DNA of 5,036 bases from CBFCZU01 sp965602635 (GTDB lineage Bacteria > Planctomycetota > Phycisphaerae > SM23-33), in assembly GCA_965602635.1 (NCBI GenBank), contig CBFCZU010000287.1, positions 1 to 5,036 of the forward strand. Direction: 5' to 3'. A model generated the notes under the pieces. The model worked only from the letters and a program-made list of their open reading frames with translations, did not search any database and was not told where the DNA came from. A program made the position numbers and the translations under genes. Shown one piece after another: positions 1 to 5,036 of the stretch (its first letter is position 1; every line of letters starts with the position of its first letter).

Positions 1-3000
1 ATGCTCAGCAGCACCACCAGCATGCCGCCGAAGGACGGGATGGCCATGGGCGCCATGATGTCGCTGCCTCTGCCCACGGAGGTAAGGACGGGTATCAACG
101 CGAGGATCGTCGTGGCCGAGGTCATCAGGCACGGGCGCACGCGGCGCAGGGCGGCGACCACCGTCGCCTCGCGGATGTCCCGCCGCGTCGCCGGCCGGCG
201 CTGCCTGAAGACCTGGTTGAGGTACGTCGATTGGATCACGCCGTTGTCGGAGGCGATGCCGAACAGGGCCAGGAACCCCACCCACACGGCCACGGAGAGG
301 TTGACAGGGTGGACCTGGAACAGCTCGCGCATCTCCACCCCGAAGACGCTGAAGTCCAGGAACCACGGCCGGCCGTACAGCCACAACAGCATGAAGCCGC
401 CGGCCCACGCCACGAAAATGCCGGAGAAGACAATCAGCGTGGTGAGAACCGAGCGGAACTGGAAGTACAGGATCATGAAGATGATGAACAGCGCCAGGGG
501 CAGAACGATGGCCAGTGTCTTCTGAGAGCGGAGCTGGTTCTCGTAGCTGCCGGCGAACTTGTAGCTCACGCCCGGAGGCAGGACCAGCTCGCCGCTTTGG
601 CGCTTGGCCTCCAGATAGGCGTCGCATTCCTCGACCACGTCCACCTCGGCGTGGCCCGGCTTCATGTCGAACAGGACGTATCCGACGAGGAACGTGTCCT
701 CGCTCTTGATGACCTGCGGGCCGCGGACGTAACTGATCTCCGCCACCTCCGACAGTGGAATCTGCGTTCCCTCCTTGCCGGGCAACAGGATACGTCCCAT
801 CGTCTCGACCTGGTCGCGCAGCTCTCGTTCGTACCGCACGCGAACGGGGAACCGCTGCCGGCCTTCGACGGTGCTGGTGATCCTCCTGCCGCCGATCGCG
901 ATCTCGACGATGTCCTGGAACTCCCTCATCTTCACGCCGTAGCGGGCGATGGCCTTGCGGTCGGGGGTGATCTCCAGGTAGGGCTTGCCCACGATGCGGT
1001 CGGCGATCACGGCCGATGGCTCGACGCTGGGGACCTCTTTCAGGAACCGCTCGACCGCCAGGCCCACGTCCTCGATGGTCTGGAGGTCCGGGCCTTTGAT
1101 CCTCACGCCCATGGGGGCGCGCATGCCGCTCTGAAGCATGACGATGCGGGCGGCGATGGGCTGGAGCTTGGGCGCCGACGTCGTGCCCGGGACTTGGCCG
1201 GCCTTGACGATCTCGTCCCAGATGTCATCGGGGGCCTTGATGTGGCTTCGCCACTGGCGATAGGGCCTGCCGCCGTTATCGGCGATCAACTCGCCGTCGG
1301 CGCCGGCGGCGAACTTCGTGCCGGCCTCGTCGGCGACGGACGGCTGTCCGCGCGAGGCGAGCCGGTACTTGACACGCCGGCCGGACTTGTCGGTCCGGTA
1401 CTCAGGCTTGTAGTTGATGACCGTCTCGATCATCGAGACCGGCGCGGGGTCCAGGGGGGTCTCGGCCCGGCCGATCTTGCCCACCACCGACTCGATCTCC
1501 GGGATCGCGGCAAAGGCCATGTCTTGCTTGGCGAGGATGTCCATGGCCTCGCCGATGGAGGCGTGGGTCATCGTGGTGGGCATGTAGAGGAAGGACCCCT
1601 CGTCCAGGGGCGGCATGAATTCCTTGCCCAGGCCGGGCAGCGCCTTCCTGCCCTTGACCCAGAAGGCCGTGGACCGGAACGTCTTCGGGTCAACGCCGAG
1701 TTTCCCCGCTGCCGCCGGGAGGCCCCCAAAGACGTTCTCGAACCCAAGCCATGCCATCGTGCCGAGCACAAGCACCACGGCCACGGCGCCCATGAATGCC
1801 GGCTTGTGTGCCAGCGCCCAGCGAAGCATCGAGGGATAGGCGAACTGGAAGAGCCTGAAGAAGCCCAGCAGGCCGGCGACGAGAATGGCCACGAAGAGGA
1901 AGTTCCGGATCAGACCGCGCTCGGGGCCGAGCGGCTCCCAGTAGACGCTGAGCAGGTAGCCCACCAGGAGAACGATCGCCAGGGTGGCCGTCCAGGGCGC
2001 CGCCTTGTCCAGCCGCTGGGGCAGCGATTCCTTGAAGATGTTGTACAGGCCGAACAGCAGAAGCGCCACGCCCGAGGCCGTGATGAGGAACGACCCCAGC
2101 GTCATTCCGTACACGCCCAGGGCGGCACCGGCGGCGGCGATCAGGCCGAACAGGAAGGCCCGCAGCTTTCGACCGGAGATCCGGCCGCAGAACAGAATGT
2201 GTGCAGCCGGCGGGAGCACCGTCAGGGCGATCAGGATGGAGGCAATCAGCGCGAAGGTCTTGGTGTATGCCAGCGGCTTGAAGAGCTTTCCCTCCGCGCC
2301 GATCATCGCGAAGACGGGCAGGAAGCTGACGACGGTCGTGGCGACGGCCGTCAGGACCGCGCCGCCCACTTCGCTGGCGGCCCGATGAATAACCTCCAGG
2401 CGCGGCGCCTCGGGGGGCGCTTCGTCGAGGTGGCGAAGGATGTTCTCGGAGATGACGATCCCCATGTCCACGATGGTGCCGATGGCGATGGCGATGCCGG
2501 ACAGGGCGACGATGTTGGCGTCCACGCCGAAGGTCTTCATGGCGATGAAGCACAGCAGGACCGCCAGCGGAAGCATCGACCCGATCAGCCAACTGCTGCG
2601 CAGATGCATCACCATCAGGATGACCACGATGAATGTGATCAGGATCTCCTGGGCGAGGGCGTCGTTGAGGGTGCCCAGGGTCTCGTAGATCAGCCCGGTT
2701 CGGTCGTAGAACGGCACGACGGTGACCTGGCTGATGTTGGCCCACGCCGGCCACTGGTCCCTCGCGACGGAGCGCAGGTGCTTGACCCAGGCGTCGTGCT
2801 TCAGTTCGGCGCCGGCGTAAGCCTCGAAGCCGTGGCGCCGGGCGTAGGTGCGGACCTCATCGGGGCCGGCGGCGCTGTCGTCGATCACGACCTTCGCCGG
2901 CAGGCCGGGCGAAAGCTCCTCGATCCGCTCCTTGGTGTTCTTGATGACGGCCAGGGGGTTGTCGCCGTAGCGGGCGACGACCACGCCGCCGACGGCCTCG

Positions 3001-3950
3001 GCCCCGTCCTTGTCGAGGGCGCCACGCCGCAGCGCCGGCCCCAGCGTCACCGTCGCCACGTGCTTGACCAGGATCGGCACACCCTCGTGGACCTTGACGA
3101 CGCTGTCGGCGATGTCGTCGGCGTGCTTGATGAAGCCGATGCCGCGGACGAAGTACTCCACGCGGTTCAGCTCGATGGTCTTGGCCCCCACGTCGATGTT
3201 GGAGGCCTTGACCGCCGCGTGGACCTCTGGCAGCGTGACGTGATACGCCCGCATGGCGTCGGGGTCCACGTCCACCTGGTACTCGCGGACGAAGCCGCCG
3301 ACCGAGGCCACCTCGCTCACCCCGTCGGCCGAGAGCAGCGCGTAGCGGACGTACCAGTCCTGGATCGTGCGCAGCTCTTCCAGGTCCCAGCCGCCGACGG
3401 GGTTGCCGTCCGGGTCGCGGCCCTCCAGCGTGTACCAATAGATCTGCCCCAGGGCGGTGGCGTCCGGGCCCAGCGCCGGCTGGACGCCCTCGGGCAGCGT
3501 CCCGGCGGGAAGGCTGCTGAGCTTCTCCAGCACGCGGCTTCTGGACCAGTAGAACTCCACGTCCTCCTTGAAGATGATGTAGATGGTCGAGAAGCCGAAC
3601 ATGGAGTAGCTGCGGATGGTCTTGACCCCCGGCACGCCCCGGAGAGCCACCGTCATCGGATAGCTGATCTGGTCCTCCACGTCCTGGGGGCTGCGGCCCA
3701 TCCACTGAGTGAAGACGATCTGCTGATTCTCGCCGATGTCGGGAATGGCGTCGGTGGGCACCGGGCGCCGCTCGATGCCGGCGAATTCCCAGTCGAACGG
3801 GGCCACCATGATGCCCCCGCCGATGACGAGAAGCACCAGCAGGCCCACGACGAGCTTGTTCGTCAGGCACCACAGCAGCAGCCTCCCGATGAGAGACCGC
3901 TGCTGCGGTGACGGCTCGGAGTAGGGATTGTCAGTGGTGTTCGTGGCCAT
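1..3950 (-). CDS. cusA: CusA-type heavy-metal RND efflux pump, inner-membrane permease, long variant (3' end outside window)
   Basis: This is the proton-driven inner-membrane pump of a tripartite RND system. It probably exports Cu(I)/Ag(I) from periplasm or cytoplasm through an adaptor and an outer-membrane channel. Reading from ATG at 3950 gives 1316 uninterrupted codons that run off the left edge inside TM12; comparison with E. coli CusA suggests only about 25-45 residues are missing. Landmarks: TM1 about 31-51, followed by PTDAIPDIGENQQ and the N-terminal porter region; TM2-TM6 about 435-584, with TM4 motif GIAIAIG..VD (D495) and E502; TM7 about 717-738; C-terminal porter region about 740-1140; TM8-TM12 from 1145, with acidic D1235 in TM10. 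M790 (in FLYMP), M840 (in SMIET, with D834 and E842) and M938 (in RIVML) match CusA M573, M623 and M672. This favours Cu/Ag over Zn/Co/Cd, though substrate remains inferred. Several insertions make it about 300 residues longer than E. coli CusA. The start is supported by an upstream AGGAGG and by overlap with the adaptor gene. Confidence 0.95.
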   Translation of the reverse strand, partial: MATNTTDNPYSEPSPQQRSLIGRLLLWCLTNKLVVGLLVLLVIGGGIMVAPFDWEFAGIERRPVPTDAIPDIGENQQIVFTQWMGRSPQDVEDQISYPMTVALRGVPGVKTIRSYSMFGFSTIYIIFKEDVEFYWSRSRVLEKLSSLPAGTLPEGVQPALGPDATALGQIYWYTLEGRDPDGNPVGGWDLEELRTIQDWYVRYALLSADGVSEVASVGGFVREYQVDVDPDAMRAYHVTLPEVHAAVKASNIDVGAKTIELNRVEYFVRGIGFIKHADDIADSVVKVHEGVPILVKHVATVTLGPALRRGALDKDGAEAVGGVVVARYGDNPLAVIKNTKERIEELSPGLPAKVVIDDSAAGPDEVRTYARRHGFEAYAGAELKHDAWVKHLRSVARDQWPAWANISQVTVVPFYDRTGLIYETLGTLNDALAQEILITFIVVILMVMHLRSSWLIGSMLPLAVLLCFIAMKTFGVDANIVALSGIAIAIGTIVDMGIVISENILRHLDEAPPEAPRLEVIHRAASEVGGAVLTAVATTVVSFLPVFAMIGAEGKLFKPLAYTKTFALIASILIALTVLPPAAHILFCGRISGRKLRAFLFGLIAAAGAALGVYGMTLGSFLITASGVALLLFGLYNIFKESLPQRLDKAAPWTATLAIVLLVGYLLSVYWEPLGPERGLIRNFLFVAILVAGLLGFFRLFQFAYPSMLRWALAHKPAFMGAVAVVLVLGTMAWLGFENVFGGLPAAAGKLGVDPKTFRSTAFWVKGRKALPGLGKEFMPPLDEGSFLYMPTTMTHASIGEAMDILAKQDMAFAAIPEIESVVGKIGRAETPLDPAPVSMIETVINYKPEYRTDKSGRRVKYRLASRGQPSVADEAGTKFAAGADGELIADNGGRPYRQWRSHIKAPDDIWDEIVKAGQVPGTTSAPKLQPIAARIVMLQSGMRAPMGVRIKGPDLQTIEDVGLAVERFLKEVPSVEPSAVIADRIVGKPYLEITPDRKAIARYGVKMREFQDIVEIAIGGRRITSTVEGRQRFPVRVRYERELRDQVETMGRILLPGKEGTQIPLSEVAEISYVRGPQVIKSEDTFLVGYVLFDMKPGHAEVDVVEECDAYLEAKRQSGELVLPPGVSYKFAGSYENQLRSQKTLAIVLPLALFIIFMILYFQFRSVLTTLIVFSGIFVAWAGGFMLLWLYGRPWFLDFSVFGVEMRELFQVHPVNLSVAVWVGFLALFGIASDNGVIQSTYLNQVFRQRRPATRRDIREATVVAALRRVRPCLMTSATTILALIPVLTSVGRGSDIMAPMAIPSFGGMLVVLLS
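1860..2159 (-). other. Insertion with four extra hydrophobic segments between pump TM6 and TM7
   Basis: Pump residues about 598-697 have no counterpart in E. coli CusA, where TM6 leads by a short cytoplasmic stretch to TM7. Hydrophobic segments are at about 598-617, 618-637, 653-671 and 683-699. The first two are nearly continuous and could form a tight hairpin. The second and third are joined by a charged loop (KESLPQRLDK). Four crossings would keep TM7 and the following porter domain in their normal orientation. Immediately after, RLFQFAYPSMLRWAL resumes the alignment with CusA (FLIRVYHPLLLKVL). Confidence 0.75.
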
Positions 3951-5036
3951 CGTCACCGCCTTCCTCCTGGGCCGTCGGGCGAGCCTTGATCACCTCCGCC
4001 ACCTCGCCGCACTGGAGCATGGCAGCGCCGAAGTAAGGATTGCGGACCCGGCTGTCAGACTGGAGCCACCGCGCGCCGCGGTTGTCGAAGGCCATGGGGC
4101 ATTTCATCTCGAAGAAGGTTGTCCCCGCGGGCGGGCCCAGCCGCTTCGCCAGGACGAGTATCTGCTCGCTCAGCAAGGCAAAGCCGCTCCGCGCCTCGGT
4201 GAGCTTCTTGGCTTCGGCGATCTGCTTGAGCGTCTTCCGCGCTTCGCCGGCGAACTGCATCCACGCCATGTGGTCGGCGCCCTTGACCAGCTTCATGTCC
4301 ACCTTCTCCAAGGCGGTGAGGATCGCTTTGCCGGCCTGGGTTGCCTCGTCGGCCTGGTCAGAGGCCAGCGCCTTGTGAAGCGCGAGGTAAGCGGTATAGA
4401 CACCGTCAAGCTGTGCCACGAACTTGGGATCCAACGGAGCCGCGGCGGCCGCGACTTGTGCGTGCGCCAGGCCGAGCCGGACCCGCAAGGCGTCGGCGTT
4501 GCCGCGGAGTGAAGCGACGACGCGGGCAATGTCCTTGGGGGTCTTCGCCGCCTTGCCTTCCGCCGCGTCGTTCGAGAGGCGCATGGCGTATTCCTTCCAG
4601 ACCATCGCCCCATGCCCCTGGAGGGACTCGGCGTCCACGGCCGAGAGTCGTTGCCCCAGCTCGGCGAAGGCCTGCTTCACCACCAGGGTGGTCTGTCCTT
4701 TCCTGGCCGCCTTGGCGACCTTTTCGGCGGCCGCAAGGACCTGCCGGACCTGGTGGCGGAACAGCGGAGGCAGCTCTACCTTGGGCTTGCCCTTCTCGGC
4801 CCCCGGCTTCGGCGGGGCGGGGCCGCCGTGATGGGCATGCTCGCCCCCGGCGGCGCCCCCCTCGGGGGACATCATGCTCCCCTTGGCGAGGATCTGGAGG
4901 GCGCTGTCGATCTTGAAGTTGCCCCGGACCACGACGCGCTCGCCCTCGGTCAGGCCGCTGCGGACGAGATAGTAGTTACCTGCGCGCGGCCCGAGGACGA
5001 TCTCGCGGCCTTCATAGGTGGGCTTCTCGGCCGCGG
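3931..5036 (-). CDS. cusB: CusB-type RND efflux periplasmic adaptor with C-terminal DUF3347-like extension (5' end outside window)
   Basis: This is the membrane-fusion/adaptor subunit that links the RND pump to an outer-membrane channel. 367 residues are visible, ending at TGA (3933-3931); the start and the hairpin, lipoyl and barrel domains lie off the right edge. Residues about 1-50 read as the membrane-proximal domain, with the typical SGLTEGERVVVRGNFKIDS signature (26-44). Then come MMSPEGG (54-60), a His/Gly/Pro linker with HAHH (66-69), a helical region (about 92-188), and a DUF3347-like domain (about 205-345). That domain has CPM (312-314), W323, NPYFG (332-336), and ML.CG.V (339-345). 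The tail GHEHH closes the protein. E. coli CusB ends soon after the membrane-proximal domain, so about 300 residues here are extra. A GTG at 4932 could be mistaken for a start, but it encodes a valine inside the conserved signature and the frame stays open to the window edge. The gene overlaps the pump gene by 20 bp, so the two are almost certainly co-transcribed and made together. Confidence 0.92.
   Translation of the reverse strand, partial: AAEKPTYEGREIVLGPRAGNYYLVRSGLTEGERVVVRGNFKIDSALQILAKGSMMSPEGGAAGGEHAHHGGPAPPKPGAEKGKPKVELPPLFRHQVRQVLAAAEKVAKAARKGQTTLVVKQAFAELGQRLSAVDAESLQGHGAMVWKEYAMRLSNDAAEGKAAKTPKDIARVVASLRGNADALRVRLGLAHAQVAAAAAPLDPKFVAQLDGVYTAYLALHKALASDQADEATQAGKAILTALEKVDMKLVKGADHMAWMQFAGEARKTLKQIAEAKKLTEARSGFALLSEQILVLAKRLGPPAGTTFFEMKCPMAFDNRGARWLQSDSRVRNPYFGAAMLQCGEVAEVIKARPTAQEEGGDDGHEHH
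3963..3968 (-). promoter_or_regulatory. Shine-Dalgarno sequence of the pump gene
   Basis: The minus strand reads AGGAGG here, 12 nt before the ATG at 3950. The motif is a full anti-16S match, although the spacing is slightly long. It lies within codons for the last residues of the adaptor (around the EE of its C-terminal tail), so the ribosome that finishes the adaptor passes over it. It supports the choice of 3950 as the pump's start. Confidence 0.7.
4000..4422 (-). other. DUF3347-like domain at the adaptor C-terminus
   Basis: Adaptor fragment residues about 205-345. A helical first half (F..QL..VY.AYL.L.KAL, then VD at 245-246 and W258) is followed by the characteristic end: CPMAFDNRGARWL (312-324), NPYFG (332-336) and MLQCGEV (339-345). 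This arrangement matches my memory of Pfam DUF3347 (PF11827), often found in proteins linked to metal efflux. The Cys, Met and neighbouring residues could bind a soft metal such as Cu(I), but that is inference. Two cysteines (C312, C342), both in this domain, are the only ones in the visible fragment. Confidence 0.75.
4471..4761 (-). repeat. Diverged upstream copy of the DUF3347 helical half
   Basis: Adaptor fragment residues about 92-188 line up with 205-300 at a steady offset of 112-113 residues. Matching landmarks are F92/F205, Q95/Q208, V99/V212, K108/K221, A109/A222, V133-D134/V245-D246, W146/W258 and L187-G188/L299-G300. Only one single-residue gap is needed between the early and later matches. 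The copy stops before the CPM/NPYFG/CG section, so it would be a structural half-domain without cysteines. Identity is low (my estimate by eye is about a quarter), so convergent helical composition is not excluded. Confidence 0.45.

Noticed and set aside
1..525. Plus-strand frame of 174 codons beginning at base 1.
   Set aside because: It lies opposite the TM8-TM12 region of the pump, which is well conserved. The product is basic and Thr/Met/Arg-rich with no domain, as expected for an antisense shadow.
1690..3873. Two minus-strand frames of 338 and 354 codons (2857-3873 and 1690-2754).
   Set aside because: They are in another frame of the same strand as the pump and give Arg/Gly/His-rich, low-complexity products. 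The pump frame is continuous through both, so they are out-of-frame shadows.
231..3911. A 1226-codon open frame on the plus strand running opposite nearly the whole pump gene.
   Set aside because: It is in codon register with the pump, so its stop codons would require TTA, CTA or TCA codons in the pump, which this GC-rich gene almost never uses. It ends exactly where the pump uses TCA (Ser14). Its product is rich in His, Asp, Gly and Arg with no recognisable domain, whereas the opposite strand encodes a clear RND pump.
598..3950. Possible frameshift or gene fusion as the cause of the pump's unusual length.
   Set aside because: The reading frame is intact and RND landmarks appear in the correct order across the whole gene. 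The extra length is split among several insertions at loop positions, not one foreign block, and codon use does not visibly change.
3928..4916. Several plus-strand frames opposite the adaptor, up to about 194 codons.
   Set aside because: No recognisable domains, Arg/Pro/Ala-rich composition, and they lie opposite a well-supported adaptor with conserved motifs.
4930..4932. GTG at 4932 as a start codon that would make a separate 333-residue protein.
   Set aside because: It lies in the middle of the conserved GERVVVRGNF signature of the adaptor's membrane-proximal domain, and the frame continues upstream with family-typical sequence to the window edge.

Overview
The window is wall-to-wall coding sequence on the minus strand. 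It holds the 3' part of one gene and nearly all of the next, in transcription order from right to left: an RND efflux periplasmic adaptor (CusB/HlyD type, 5036 to 3931, its 5' end outside the window) followed by a heavy-metal RND pump (CusA type, 3950 to 1, its last few codons outside the window). The two genes overlap by 20 bp in different frames, and a good Shine-Dalgarno sequence for the pump lies inside the end of the adaptor gene. No RNA gene, mobile element, CRISPR, promoter or terminator was found. There is no non-coding stretch longer than a few bases.

The pump frame has no stop codon inside the window because it runs off the left edge. I found it by translating the minus strand down from the ATG at 3950. 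It reads 1316 codons without interruption and contains every expected RND landmark. It is long: E. coli CusA has about 1047 residues. The extra length sits in discrete insertions: about 50 residues before TM2, about 100 residues with four additional hydrophobic segments between TM6 and TM7, about 35 residues after TM7, about 49 residues within the C-terminal porter region, and about 20 between TM9 and TM10. I recall a broad group of long CusA-like pumps that share these insertions, so they are probably a subfamily trait rather than a one-off. The three methionines that bind Cu(I)/Ag(I) in E. coli CusA all have counterparts (M790, M840, M938).

The adaptor fragment starts in the membrane-proximal domain. 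It then carries a His-containing linker and a long C-terminal extension of a kind not present in E. coli CusB. The extension ends in a DUF3347-like domain with CPM, NPYFG and CG motifs and a His-rich tail. Upstream of that domain is a second, diverged helical copy, at an offset of about 112 residues, that lacks the Cys motifs. Taken together, the window looks like a Cu(I)/Ag(I) efflux operon segment whose adaptor has a metal-handling domain fused to it, possibly doing the job of a separate CusF-like chaperone. An outer-membrane channel gene could lie upstream or downstream, but none is visible.

The DNA is strongly GC-rich, with third positions dominated by G and C and almost no TTA, CTA or TCA codons in the pump. 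This fits a high-GC Gram-negative bacterium. The long-CusA plus DUF3347-adaptor combination suggests a planctomycete or another deep-branching Gram-negative lineage, but this is a low-confidence inference from remembered homologues.
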